Part shown: positions 33,520-41,597 of the stretch, piece by piece
Layout of the letters: each line of letters opens with the position of its first letter
How positions within the stretch are numbered: position 1 is the stretch's first letter
NCBI RefSeq assembly: GCF_020252395.1
Contig: NZ_JADCDB010000027.1
Location: forward strand, 1 to 64,000
Direction of reading: 5' to 3'
Source: Aestuariivirga sp.
GTDB lineage: Bacteria > Pseudomonadota > Alphaproteobacteria > Rhizobiales > Aestuariivirgaceae
Length of the DNA: 64,000 bases
Position numbers and translations under genes: made by a program
The notes under the pieces: model-generated
Told to the model about the DNA's origin: nothing
Databases searched by the model: none
Seen by the model: the letters and a program-made list of their open reading frames with translations, nothing else

Positions 33520-33556
33520 CGGTTGCGGCGATGGTGTCATGGGCGTCGCCTGTCAT
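33335..33556 (-). CDS. Possible small overlapping gene
   Basis: A 73-codon frame starts at an ATG fused to the helicase stop (TGATG) and overlaps most of the DUF6511 gene in another frame. It contains a plausible amphipathic helix ('ETITRLWLARALADK'). The coupling to the helicase argues for translation; the overlap with a better-supported gene argues against. Confidence 0.25.
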   Translation of the reverse strand: MTGDAHDTIAATDVGPGASLAPEGHPLCRLQETITRLWLARALADKPAAPGTLVLLDQLSGLLVLVGTEAFRG

Positions 33557-35280
33557 CACGCCGCCCTCGCCAGCGCGTCGCGATCGGCCCCGAACACGAG
33601 CCGACGGATCGCGGCCTTGTTGAACTGGAAGGCGATCAGCGCGGAGGCTTGGTAGCGGGTCAGACCGAAGTCCTGGCGGTACTCCATCGGCAGCAGCGCC
33701 AGCTGTTTGTCGGTCGGGGGCTGCGAGAGCCAGCGGCGGGTCTTATGCGCGGTCTCGTCGCTCTCGTGCTCGTTCAGCCAGTCATCGGCGGAAGCCAGAC
33801 AGACCATGCGCTCGCCAGTGCCGACGAGCGTGGTTGGTTGGCCCTGCCGGCCGCCCACCGCATACCAGCGCCCGTTCAGGAAGAAGACGCCCGCCCAGGC
33901 GGAGAAGCCGGTCGCGACCAGCGCGGCATCGTCGCCAAACAGATCGCACCACTTGAAGCTCGACCGCTTCAGGAGATCGATCTCGCTCATCACGAAGTCG
34001 CCGAGCGGTTGCGGCGCATCCGAGGCGTCGTCGCAGGTGAAGGCATGGCCGCAGAGCGGGCAATCCCGCGATGAGAGCGGGATGATCGCATCGCAGGACG
34101 GGCACGTCTTGGTCGGCGCTTCCCCGGTCGGCTCGCGGCCGTCGAGATCGACATCCTGCTCCAGCGAGCCGTGCAGCAGCGTGGACGTGCCGAAATCCAG
34201 GACGACACAGTCCGTCTTGACGACGCCCGGGTGTTCCTGCGGGTTCACCGTGCGCAAGCCGCGGCCTGCCATCTGGACCATGGTCGAGCGATAGGAACTC
34301 GGGCGCAGCAGCACGACGCAGGAGGTCGGCGGGTGGTCCCAACCCTCGGTCAGGACCGCCACGTTGACGATGACGCGCGCTCGGGCCTCGGCGAAGTCGG
34401 CGAGAGCAGCCTTGCGGCTCGCCTCCGTCATCTCGCCGGTGACCAGCACCGTCGGCACGTCGGCTTCACGGAAGGCGTTCGCGACAGCGGTGGCGTGGGC
34501 GACATCGGCGCAGAACACGACCGTCTGCCGGTAGTTTTCGCCTTTCCCTGTCGCGGCAACGCCGCTCTCCGCCTCTTGCGCCTTTTCGCGCCAATGGCGG
34601 ATGACGGCCTCCGTCACCGGCGTCCGGTTCATCACCTTGGCGACCTCGGCCATGTCGAAATCCTCGGCGGTCTTGCGGACCCGTCCGAGATCGGACTGGA
34701 CGCCGACGTCGATCACGAAGGTTCTGGGTGGCACGAGGTGGCCGGAGGCGATGAGTTCTCCGATCCGGATCTGGTCGGCGACATTCGAGAAAACCGGGCG
34801 AAGGCCCTTGCGATCGCCACGGTTCGGCGTCGCCGTCACGCCATAGATCAGCGCCTTCGGGTTGCGCGTCTGGACCCGGTCGATGATGCGCCGATAGCTG
34901 TCGGCGGCGGCATGATGCGCTTCGTCGATGACGAGAAGATCGAGCGCCGGGAGTTGGTCGAGATTGTTTTCGCGCGCGAGCGTCGGCGCCATGGCGAAGG
35001 TGGCGCGCCCTTGCCAGGACTTCTCGCCCGCATCGACCACGGAGGTCGACAGGCCCGGATTGACCCGGGCGAACTTGGCGCGGTTCTGCGCGGTCAACTC
35101 GTCGCGATGCGCGAGCACGCAGGCCTTCGTGTCGCGCTCTTTCAGGATCTCGCCGACCACGCCGGACAGCATGATGGTCTTGCCGGCGCCGGTGGGCGCC
35201 ACGCCGATCGTGTTGTTGTGGCTGCGCAGCGCCGCGACGCTGCGCTCCACGAAGAGCTTCTGGCGGGGGCGAAGCAGCAT
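33556..35280 (-). CDS. DEAH-box helicase (SF2, UvsW/Res-like)
   Basis: Phage DNA helicase of 574 residues. Walker A 'APTGAGKTIM' lies at 28-37, 'VLAHRDEL' is motif Ia, 'LLVIDEAHHAAAD' is DEAH, 'GVTATPNRGDRKG' is motif III, 'VIVNVAVLTEGWDHPP' is motif V and 'VQMAGRGLRT' is motif VI. A zinc ribbon follows ('CPSCDAII', 'CPLCGHAF'), then a C-terminal domain of unknown role. Probably unwinds forks or branched DNA during phage replication. Confidence 0.9.
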   Translation of the reverse strand: MLLRPRQKLFVERSVAALRSHNNTIGVAPTGAGKTIMLSGVVGEILKERDTKACVLAHRDELTAQNRAKFARVNPGLSTSVVDAGEKSWQGRATFAMAPTLARENNLDQLPALDLLVIDEAHHAAADSYRRIIDRVQTRNPKALIYGVTATPNRGDRKGLRPVFSNVADQIRIGELIASGHLVPPRTFVIDVGVQSDLGRVRKTAEDFDMAEVAKVMNRTPVTEAVIRHWREKAQEAESGVAATGKGENYRQTVVFCADVAHATAVANAFREADVPTVLVTGEMTEASRKAALADFAEARARVIVNVAVLTEGWDHPPTSCVVLLRPSSYRSTMVQMAGRGLRTVNPQEHPGVVKTDCVVLDFGTSTLLHGSLEQDVDLDGREPTGEAPTKTCPSCDAIIPLSSRDCPLCGHAFTCDDASDAPQPLGDFVMSEIDLLKRSSFKWCDLFGDDAALVATGFSAWAGVFFLNGRWYAVGGRQGQPTTLVGTGERMVCLASADDWLNEHESDETAHKTRRWLSQPPTDKQLALLPMEYRQDFGLTRYQASALIAFQFNKAAIRRLVFGADRDALARAA

Positions 35281-35289
35281 GGCGTCGCC

Positions 35290-35886
35290 TCACTGCGCCC
35301 ACGAGGGACGCATTCCGGCCGCCGGAGCCGCCGCAGGCTGGGCTGCCGTCGGCGGAGCGCCGCCGCTCTGGAAACCGAAGGACTGCGCCACCGGGCCCAT
35401 GACCCCGGCGTATTCCTTGTGATCGGGCGTGACGGCGGTCCGGATCTCGTTCTTCGAATCGCCATTGGTGTCGGTGCCAACATCGATCTTGGCGACGAAC
35501 TCGATGCCGTCGAGATCGGCGAAGCCGCGGATGCGCCGGGCGGACTGGGCCTGAGGCGAGACGTCCTTGTCGGAAATGCCGCGCGCCGAGTTGAGGATCG
35601 CGCGCACCAGCGCCCGGCCCATATTGCCCCAGTCTGGGCCCTTCGGGCTGTACAGTCCGATCAGCGAGAAGATCTTGCGCCGGGCATACGGGCCTTCGAG
35701 CACCGTGAATTCGGCATTGAGGTAGACCGCGCCGGTGGAGCCGCGCGTCGCATAGCCGCCGGTCCACCCCTGGCTCGGATCATCGTAGCCGCCAGGGCGG
35801 ATCGAGAGGCGAACCTTGGCGATCGCGCCCTTCGGGATGACGCTGGTGGTGGACTTGGCGTCGTTGAAATCACTCCAGTTGGACAT
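35290..35886 (-). CDS. Phage protein next to Sak4-like ATPase, possibly ssDNA-binding
   Basis: The 198 residues begin 'MSNWSDFNDAKSTTSVIPKG' and end in a Pro/Ala-rich tail, '...PAAGMRPSWAQ'. The middle is beta-rich ('STGAVYLNAEFTVLEGPYAR', 'FVAKIDVGTDTNGDSKNEIR'). A beta-rich core with a disordered acidic or Pro-rich tail next to a RecA-like ATPase suggests a DUF669-like single-strand-binding role. I infer this from context. Confidence 0.55.
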   Translation of the reverse strand: MSNWSDFNDAKSTTSVIPKGAIAKVRLSIRPGGYDDPSQGWTGGYATRGSTGAVYLNAEFTVLEGPYARRKIFSLIGLYSPKGPDWGNMGRALVRAILNSARGISDKDVSPQAQSARRIRGFADLDGIEFVAKIDVGTDTNGDSKNEIRTAVTPDHKEYAGVMGPVAQSFGFQSGGAPPTAAQPAAAPAAGMRPSWAQ

Positions 35887-35892
35887 GGGGGA

Positions 35893-36768
35893 CTACTCCT
35901 TGATCTGGTCGTTCGAGGCGAAAGCGGACGGGGTTGGATCTGGCAGGCGGCCGGAGAAATCGAGCGGCTGGCGCGAGGGCCCGCGGATCTTGCGCATCAG
36001 GCGTCCGAGATGCGGCTCCTCGACTATGTCGAGGCGGCCGCTGCGGTCCTTCGCGGGAAAGCCGAACGGGTTCAGGGTCTGACAGATGAAGGCGCGGCGG
36101 TTCGCGCCGTCCTCGGCCTTCACCTCCGCCATCGTCAGGACCTCATCGACGATGCCCGGCAGTTCGAGACCGGTCTTGGAGCCGTCGATCTGGGGTGAGA
36201 AGACGCGTCGATTGAAGTCATCGAGCCGCTCATCGAGGATGCCGACGAACCAGACATTCTTCGCTCGGGCGTGCTGCAGCTGGGTGAGCCAGCCGATCAT
36301 CTCCCGGCCATGGAGACCGTAGGCACCGCGTACGTCAGGCTTGCCGGTCTTTTCGGACATCGCCTCGGGTTGCCCGCGACACCACTGAAAGCAGAGCCGG
36401 CCGGCGACGGTGATCGAGTCGACGAAGATCGTATCGTAACGATCGAGCACACTCGGCGGCCCGAAGCGCTCGGCGACCGCCGCGAAATGCGCCTCGCCAT
36501 AGGCCTGGTCGGAGCGGAGCGCCGGGTTCGGCCCGCCGATGAACACAGCCAGATCGCGGCACTCAGCCCAGGTGCGCGGACGCAATGCGTCGCCGGTCCA
36601 CCCTTCGATGGCGAGGTCTCCCGCCTCGAGGTCGAGGAAGAGCGTCGTCTTCGGATCGAGCGTCCAGAGAAGGCTCGTCTTGCCGATCCCGGACTTGCCG
36701 AAGATGCAGCCCTTGACGCCACGAGCTTCGGCAAGGCGCTGGTCGGCGGTGATGATCGGAAGCGCCAT
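35893..36768 (-). CDS. Sak4-like RecA-family ATPase (AAA_24)
   Basis: Probable phage recombinase or annealing helper. The 291 residues hold Walker A 'FGKSGIGKTS' (G24-T31), 'LFLDLEAGDLAIEGW', Walker B 'DTIFVDSITVAGRLCF' and 'NVWFVGILDERLDD'. Similar single-domain RecA-like proteins (Sak4/AAA_24) lie beside SSB-like and nuclease genes in phages, as here. Confidence 0.82.
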   Translation of the reverse strand: MALPIITADQRLAEARGVKGCIFGKSGIGKTSLLWTLDPKTTLFLDLEAGDLAIEGWTGDALRPRTWAECRDLAVFIGGPNPALRSDQAYGEAHFAAVAERFGPPSVLDRYDTIFVDSITVAGRLCFQWCRGQPEAMSEKTGKPDVRGAYGLHGREMIGWLTQLQHARAKNVWFVGILDERLDDFNRRVFSPQIDGSKTGLELPGIVDEVLTMAEVKAEDGANRRAFICQTLNPFGFPAKDRSGRLDIVEEPHLGRLMRKIRGPSRQPLDFSGRLPDPTPSAFASNDQIKE

Positions 36769-36770
36769 GA

Positions 36771-37094
36771 TCAGCGCTCCGCCTTGGCGCGGGCTGCGGC
36801 TTCGACCGCGCGATCGGCCCCGACGCCGCCTGCATCACGGGCGATGTGGCTGAGCTTGCGGAGCGCATGCATCCGGTCGCCGATGGCGTTGAACTCGGCT
36901 TCGAGTACCCGCAGCGCGAAGGCGATATCATCGAGCGTCGCCTCGGTGATGGGCTTGGCGTCGATCGCGCTCGTACCCGGCGTCGCCAGAATGCGGATCG
37001 TCTCTGGCAACGAGCCGAGGCCGTAGTGCGCCTTCTGGAGAGTTTCGAGCGTGGACAGCGGTGCCTCGGGCTTGGTCTTGCCGAACGGGGACAT
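36771..37094 (-). CDS. Hypothetical phage protein
   Basis: A 107-residue helical protein ('TLQKAHYGLGSLPETIRI', 'TLDDIAFALRVLEAEFNAIG', 'MHALRKLSHIARDAGG'). No family recognised. Separated by 2 bases from the ATPase gene, so co-transcribed. Confidence 0.65.
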   Translation of the reverse strand: MSPFGKTKPEAPLSTLETLQKAHYGLGSLPETIRILATPGTSAIDAKPITEATLDDIAFALRVLEAEFNAIGDRMHALRKLSHIARDAGGVGADRAVEAAARAKAER

Positions 37095-37106
37095 GGGTCG
37101 ATCCTT

Positions 37107-37586
37107 TCAATCGCGGAGAAGTCGGAAGGCCGGTTTCCCGGTCCTGAGCGTCCGGGCTGGTTCAAAGTTGCGGCGGATCGCATCCGGCCACGCGCCATAG
37201 GCGCGCTCGGAGACCGAGAGGCTGATCTCGACATATTGGCTGGGGTCCTCGCCCGAGGCGCGGATCGTCTCGACAAGAGCGGCGAGCTTGGCCTGATCCC
37301 ACTCGGTCTTCTTCGGCAGATCGGCAACGACCGTGACCGAGCCCTCGCTGAAGCGGACCGTTCCCGTGTCCTTGCCCAGCGCTGCGCGGGCTTCACGCGC
37401 ACGCTCGCCGAACTTAAGCGCGATGGCGCCGTCAAGCCAATCCTTCAGCGCCTTCGCGCTCTTCAGCGCTGCATCGGCGTCGTCCTGCAGCACGGCCAGG
37501 ACCTCGGCCGCCAGGGTTGTGATTTCGGCGATCGGCATGGTGCGGAGCGCGTCGAGCGTCGGCAGGTTGTTGCGAGGATCTGTCAT
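37107..37586 (-). CDS. Hypothetical phage protein in the early operon
   Basis: The 159 residues from ATG 37586 overlap the previous stop in TGATG. A helical N-terminus ('ITTLAAEVLAVLQDDADAAL') is followed by 'GTVRFSEGSVTVVADLPKKT' and 'SERAYGAWPDAIRRNFEPAR'. Layout resembles small Gam- or host-nuclease-inhibitor-like phage proteins only loosely. Function not assigned. Confidence 0.65.
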   Translation of the reverse strand: MTDPRNNLPTLDALRTMPIAEITTLAAEVLAVLQDDADAALKSAKALKDWLDGAIALKFGERAREARAALGKDTGTVRFSEGSVTVVADLPKKTEWDQAKLAALVETIRASGEDPSQYVEISLSVSERAYGAWPDAIRRNFEPARTLRTGKPAFRLLRD

Positions 37587-37927
37587 CACGCAACCTCCTC
37601 GGCGAGGAGCGCGGAGAGCGAGACAGGCGACGACTTCGGCTTCAACCGCGCCACCGCGAAATAGGAGAAGTCGTCGGGGCCATGACGCCGCTGGACGAGG
37701 TGCGCGAGCCCCTGTTCGGCCGCCCACATCGCCCGCCGGCCGAGCTTCAGGAGCTCGGTGCGGTCCTTGGGCAGCAGCCGGGTCGCCATCGGCATGCCGT
37801 CAAGGGCGAGGAACCCTCGATGGTATTCGAGGCGGTCACCGGACGTGGCTTGGCCGAGCCAGCCGCAGAAGTCGATCTCCGAGATCCGGAGCCTGACCGT
37901 GGGAAGGGGAATGATCGTGTTGCTCAT
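37586..37927 (-). CDS. Hypothetical phage early protein
   Basis: A 113-residue protein behind AGGAGCCAATT: 'MSNTIIPLPTVRLRISEIDF', 'GFLALDGMPMATRLLPKDR', 'LVQRRHGPDDFSYFAVAR'. No family recognised. Second gene of the early operon. Confidence 0.65.
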   Translation of the reverse strand: MSNTIIPLPTVRLRISEIDFCGWLGQATSGDRLEYHRGFLALDGMPMATRLLPKDRTELLKLGRRAMWAAEQGLAHLVQRRHGPDDFSYFAVARLKPKSSPVSLSALLAEEVA

Positions 37928-37961
37928 AATTGGCTCCTACTCACCGGCACCGGAAATCGTC

Positions 37962-38537
37962 TCAGCCAGCCACAAGGCCGTGAGCGAGGAGCGAACCGCG
38001 CAGCGTCCTGATGCGGCGATAGAGGCCAGCGCGGGAGCCGCGGCCCTCGGCCGCCACCTCATCGACGCTCTTGGTCGTGAGTGCCGCGCACAGGAGCCCA
38101 TCTTGCCGATCGAGCGTCCCGAGGCAGCGCTCGACATCGAGCCGGACTTTGGACGTCGCCGCGCCCTTGGTGGTCTGCCCCCAAAGCGCGCAAAGACCAT
38201 CATCCTCGGGGACGCCGTCGCCGACGGACGCTCCCTCGCCTCCGGGGGCCGGAGCGTCGATCGAGATTGGCTCGAAGCCGAACACGCGACGTTCGGAAAC
38301 CACCCGGCGTGCAATCCGCGACGCCTTGTGTACCATCACCGTCGCGGCGAATGCCCCGATCGACCCGCGCGCCGGATCAAAGGCTGCCAGCCGCACAAGG
38401 GCGTCGATCAGCAGATCCTGCCGGACATCGTCCAGATCATGGCGGGGAAGTCGAAGCTGCCGCACCAAGCGGCGGGCGGCCAGGTCCGCCTCATGCAGCA
38501 GGGTGTGAAGCTGATCCGGGGATGGAGAGAAATGCAT
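37962..38537 (-). CDS. Sigma-70-like (ECF-type) transcription factor
   Basis: Probable regulator at the head of the early operon. From ATG 38537 (AGG nine bases upstream) it has 191 residues. The N-terminal part resembles sigma region 2 ('LPRHDLDDVRQDLLIDALVR', 'RGSIGAFAATVMVHKASRIA'). The C-terminal part resembles a region-4 HTH ('VDEVAAEGRGSRAGLYRRIR'). The linker carries an acidic stretch. An upstream ATG at 38555 is possible but lacks a ribosome site. Could alternatively be a sigma-like DNA-binding protein without sigma activity. Confidence 0.65.
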   Translation of the reverse strand: MHFSPSPDQLHTLLHEADLAARRLVRQLRLPRHDLDDVRQDLLIDALVRLAAFDPARGSIGAFAATVMVHKASRIARRVVSERRVFGFEPISIDAPAPGGEGASVGDGVPEDDGLCALWGQTTKGAATSKVRLDVERCLGTLDRQDGLLCAALTTKSVDEVAAEGRGSRAGLYRRIRTLRGSLLAHGLVAG

Positions 38538-38608
38538 GGAGCGGTGCCTCGTCATCGCGTTTCGATGGCGGCACAGTGCCGAATGACAGGTCGCCCTTGG
38601 TGGGCTTA

Positions 38609-38628
38609 GCGTGGGAACCGCGTGGGAA
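38609..38628. promoter_or_regulatory. Direct repeats GCGTGGGAA at 11-bp spacing upstream of the early operon
   Basis: GCGTGGGAA occurs at 38609-38617 and 38620-38628, one helical turn apart, with a degenerate third copy (CTGTGGGTT) at 38631. They lie 72-91 bp upstream of the sigma-like gene start and just before the end of the convergent-side gene 38638-39606. Operator or activator site by position; the binding protein is unknown. Confidence 0.4.
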
Positions 38629-38637
38629 GGCTGTGGG

Positions 38638-39606
38638 TTAAGGTTCAACCCTTGTTACGTCCTGGCAGTCGAGACGCCATCCCCGATTGCCCTCCCTTCG
38701 GATGAGCGCCTTGACTTGCGACTGGTCAAGACCGCCTTTCGTCAAGGCATCACGCAGCTCACGAATAATGTCGCGTCCGGGACGTGCCGTGGCGGGCGCC
38801 AGCGACCCATAGATAACGTCTTCAACATCGCGAGTCGTAAGATGGGGGGATGGCGTTTTCGCTCGTTCAATCAGAGCAGCAAGGAGCCGCGTCGGCTGAT
38901 CGCTAAGGACAATCTGCCTCTCACCCCACGTAACGCGTCTTGCCCCGCGATACAGAATGAGTGTTGGATGCACCTTCTCTTCCACCGGTTTTTGGGGAAG
39001 CGTTACAGTCATTTTTCCGGCGCCAGACATGCTCGTGGCAGCTGCCAACGATGCGGTTCTGATCCCGGCCCGCGTGAAGCGTATCCGCTCCGGAGCTGAT
39101 AGTGATGGAGACAGCAGCAAGAGATCCCCTCGCCTTGCTTCCCGAAGCGCTCCCTCCAACCCCGATTGGGCCAGGGTTCTGCGCGATGGAATGATCACGA
39201 TCGCCGCGGGGTCATCGCTGGACTCGATAAGCCAAACACCGGGCAGATGCAGTGAGAGGTCCTTCCGTCGTGCCAGAGCGTCGGCAATCAGTCCGACGAG
39301 GCCATCGGGATGGACCTGGAAGCTGCGAAGATCATCGTCTCCGAGCTGAGTATCGCGATATATGTCGTGCGGACAAAGTGCCCACGACGCTCCCTCGCGG
39401 AGCTGGATGATGCGGGAATAGGCGCCGCATGAACAATCGACGCAAGGGTGCCACTCTGCGGCCGGCAGACACTCCTCCAGGACGCCGGACGAGAGCAATC
39501 GGTCGAAGGCCGGACCAAAGTGGCAGGCAGCTTGCCGACCCCAAAGCAAGATCGGCTCATCAGCCTCACTCAGCCGCCACAGCAGTGCCAGAAACGTCTC
39601 GGTCAT
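38638..39606 (-). CDS. Unknown protein with C-terminal winged helix (pair partner of 39566-40798)
   Basis: No family recognised. The 322 residues have an N-terminal region with 'LLWGRQAACHFGPAFD' and a Cys cluster ('WHPCVDCSCGAYS', 'WALCPHDIY') that may bind metal. A middle alpha/beta part ('DPAAIVIIPSRRT') follows. The C-terminus resembles an OmpR-type winged helix ('RRVTWGERQIVLSDQPTRLL', 'GRDIIRELRDALTK'). It overlaps the upstream gene by 41 bases, so the two are coupled. Sensor-regulator or defence roles are both possible. Confidence 0.6.
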   Translation of the reverse strand: MTETFLALLWRLSEADEPILLWGRQAACHFGPAFDRLLSSGVLEECLPAAEWHPCVDCSCGAYSRIIQLREGASWALCPHDIYRDTQLGDDDLRSFQVHPDGLVGLIADALARRKDLSLHLPGVWLIESSDDPAAIVIIPSRRTLAQSGLEGALREARRGDLLLLSPSLSAPERIRFTRAGIRTASLAAATSMSGAGKMTVTLPQKPVEEKVHPTLILYRGARRVTWGERQIVLSDQPTRLLAALIERAKTPSPHLTTRDVEDVIYGSLAPATARPGRDIIRELRDALTKGGLDQSQVKALIRREGNRGWRLDCQDVTRVEP

Positions 39607-40798
39607 GAAGCAGTCCGTTGCGGCGGAGAAGGCGCAAAATGCGACTCTCGAAGTGGATTCGCTTGAAGACGGCGTGTGTGGGTGGCTTCAGTTTGACGAT
39701 AACCTTCTTGGTTCGTGTGCCTGCCTTCCCGAATTGCACCCGAAACACCAGGTGATTGAGCCGCCAGTCAGCTCCGAGGCTTGCTCCCCGCATTATCTCG
39801 CCGAGCCTCGCGAGTGCGTTGTCACGCCCGTCGCGCGCCACGTAGGAGAAAAACGCCCGGGTTTCGCCGGTCTTCGGATCAGCGCCGACCCGGTCGACTT
39901 GCACCTCCGTGATCTGGACACGCTGAATGAAGTCGTCGAAGTCGTGGGTGAAGCGGAAGCCGAAGCCAACCTGTTGCACGCGATCGAGGCTGTAGAGGTT
40001 CTGCGCATGATCCGATGCGAAAAAACCCGGACGTCCCAAAACCTTGTCAGCGAAAATCTCCGCCAGCTCGCGCCGCAACGCTTTTGCCGTGCCTCCAATC
40101 CCGACGATGCCCGTGCCGCTCTGATACTTGAGTACGGCATGTTCAGCGGTTCGGAAACTGATTACCTTCTCCTGCTGGCCATCCACGATCGACGCGGTCG
40201 TCACGTGCGATCCATGAGTGATCACCAGCGAGAACTCGTCGTCATCGTACCAGCCGACACGGCAGTGATTACTGCGAAGCCCCTTCTTGAATAGCTCGGC
40301 GGCTGCGGTTTCGAATGCCTGACGAGCGACGTCGTCCATCCTTGCCTCAACGCCTTCATCGAGACCGACGAACTCGTCGAGACTCGGCCGCGCTATGATC
40401 ACCATCATGTCTGACGCTGCGTCGAACACCTCGCGGTGATCGAGGAATGCGCTCACCGCGATATGCTTCGGATCTTGCGCGCGATCGCTTTCGCCTTCTC
40501 GTGGCAGAAGGTTGACGCCAAACCGAAGAGCCTGCTGCAACAGAATTTCCAATCCAGCGGCGGTACCCAGTTCTGCGATATGATGCAGATCTGCGATCAG
40601 GCCCTCCGAATAGTTCTCATCGGGACCGGCAAAGTATCCTTCGATGAACTTTCGGGCTTCGGCGTCGTCCTTGCCGAAGACCGAAAAATCGAACTGGGGC
40701 AGCTCATCCGAGTGGCGTTCGAGAAGCCTGCGCAGGAGTTTGAAATCGATCGTGCGGGTAAACTTCGGATTGACGAATTTCTTATGGTCTCGGGACAC
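39566..40798 (-). CDS. Unknown protein, first gene of an overlapping pair
   Basis: No family recognised. GTG 40798 has GGAGG six bases upstream and gives 410 residues; the open frame extends further but without a site. Notable stretches: 'KKFVNPKFTRTIDFKLLRRL' at the start, 'LKYQSGTGIVGIGGTAKALR' in the middle (Gly-rich loop), and a basic C-terminus ('KKVIVKLKPPTHAVFKRIHF', 'RILRLLRRNG') that may bind nucleic acid. Its promoter must lie in the divergent gap 40799-40938 shared with the recombinase cassette. Confidence 0.6.
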   Translation of the reverse strand: MSRDHKKFVNPKFTRTIDFKLLRRLLERHSDELPQFDFSVFGKDDAEARKFIEGYFAGPDENYSEGLIADLHHIAELGTAAGLEILLQQALRFGVNLLPREGESDRAQDPKHIAVSAFLDHREVFDAASDMMVIIARPSLDEFVGLDEGVEARMDDVARQAFETAAAELFKKGLRSNHCRVGWYDDDEFSLVITHGSHVTTASIVDGQQEKVISFRTAEHAVLKYQSGTGIVGIGGTAKALRRELAEIFADKVLGRPGFFASDHAQNLYSLDRVQQVGFGFRFTHDFDDFIQRVQITEVQVDRVGADPKTGETRAFFSYVARDGRDNALARLGEIMRGASLGADWRLNHLVFRVQFGKAGTRTKKVIVKLKPPTHAVFKRIHFESRILRLLRRNGLLHDRDVSGTAVAAE

Positions 40799-40938
40799 GC
40801 CAGTCCTCCATACCGCAATGATGTTCTTGCTACGTTCTATCGCAAGTAGGGCAGTGAGTCGATTCCGGCTGCAACCCCTGATACGATTTCTCCACAGAAT
40901 GAGTAGGTATCCCGGGAGATCACCCACCCGGTAGCCGA

Positions 40939-41154
40939 ATGACTGGCCCCAACGCCCTGCGCCCCGAATTGATGAGCGATGCCGAGCGGCTCGACGAGGC
41001 CGCCGAGCTCCTCGCGCGCGGCGTGATCCGGATGCGGCAGCGGCGGGAGCGACGACTCACACCTTTATCTCGCGAGGGCGGAGAGAGTTGGCTGGACTTC
41101 ACCGCTGACCAACGCCGTCATGCGGAGACTCAACTCGACGGAGAAACCCCATGA
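40939..41154 (+). CDS. Small protein of the DUF2924/serine recombinase cassette
   Basis: The 71 residues ('MSDAERLDEAAELLARGVIR' and an Arg-rich middle) overlap the DUF2924 gene in an ATGA. Short proteins of this kind regularly lead such cassettes in Alphaproteobacteria. Function unknown. Confidence 0.7.
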   Translation: MTGPNALRPELMSDAERLDEAAELLARGVIRMRQRRERRLTPLSREGGESWLDFTADQRRHAETQLDGETP

Positions 41155-41597
41155 ATGATCCCGTGCTGGCGCGCGTCGCCGCCATCAAGACCATGCCCAC
41201 GCCCTCCCTGAGAACGATGTGGCGTGATCTCCATGGCACCGAAGCACCGCCCTACAACCGGCGCTTTCTCGAAAGCCGTCTGGCCTACCGCATCCAGGAA
41301 CTCGCCTATGGCGGCCTCAAGCCCGAGACTGTGAAGCGGCTCGAGGCCCTCGCGCGCGGCGTCGAGGACACCAATCCCAAGACCCGGCGGATCCGCACCG
41401 ACCGCAAGCCGGTGGCGGGCACGCGCCTCCTGCGCGAATTCCAGGACGTCGAGCATATCGTGACGGTGACCGTCGAGGGATACGAGTACCAGGGCCGCCC
41501 TTACAGATCGTTGTCGGCAGTCGCCCGCGCCATCACTGGCGTGAAGTGGAACGGCTGGGTGTTCTTCGGCCTGAAGAGCGCAGGGAGCGGCACATGA
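41151..41597 (+). CDS. DUF2924 protein
   Basis: The 148 residues show the DUF2924 signature: 'LRTMWRDLHGTEAPPYNRRF', 'ESRLAYRIQELAYGGL' and 'YRSLSAVARAITGVKWNGWV' ending 'FFGLK'. The C-terminal SSAVA-R-ITG-x-x-NG-x-x-FF part resembles a small DNA-binding motif found in MTase-like proteins. It always neighbours a large serine recombinase and probably assists it. Overlaps both neighbours by 4 bases. Confidence 0.88.
   Translation: MNDPVLARVAAIKTMPTPSLRTMWRDLHGTEAPPYNRRFLESRLAYRIQELAYGGLKPETVKRLEALARGVEDTNPKTRRIRTDRKPVAGTRLLREFQDVEHIVTVTVEGYEYQGRPYRSLSAVARAITGVKWNGWVFFGLKSAGSGT

Larger units (their letters stand above)
1906..38537 (-). mobile_element. Defective siphovirus-like prophage (lambda-type head, GTA-like tail)
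   Basis: Reading right to left, the minus strand carries early/replication genes, packaging and head genes, tail genes and lysis genes in standard temperate-phage order. No tyrosine integrase or CI-like repressor is seen. A serine recombinase lies just outside at 41594-42934. The left limit is a joint with a helicase remnant; the right limit is taken as the first early gene. Defects: tail tube frameshift near 16012 and IS5 insertion in Rz1. Plus-strand passengers occupy 9507-10309 and 24926-26720. Confidence 0.8.

Noticed and set aside
34171-36198. A 675-codon plus-strand open frame opposite the helicase and ATPase genes
   Set aside because: Spans three real minus-strand genes and their junctions, and shows no recognisable motif.
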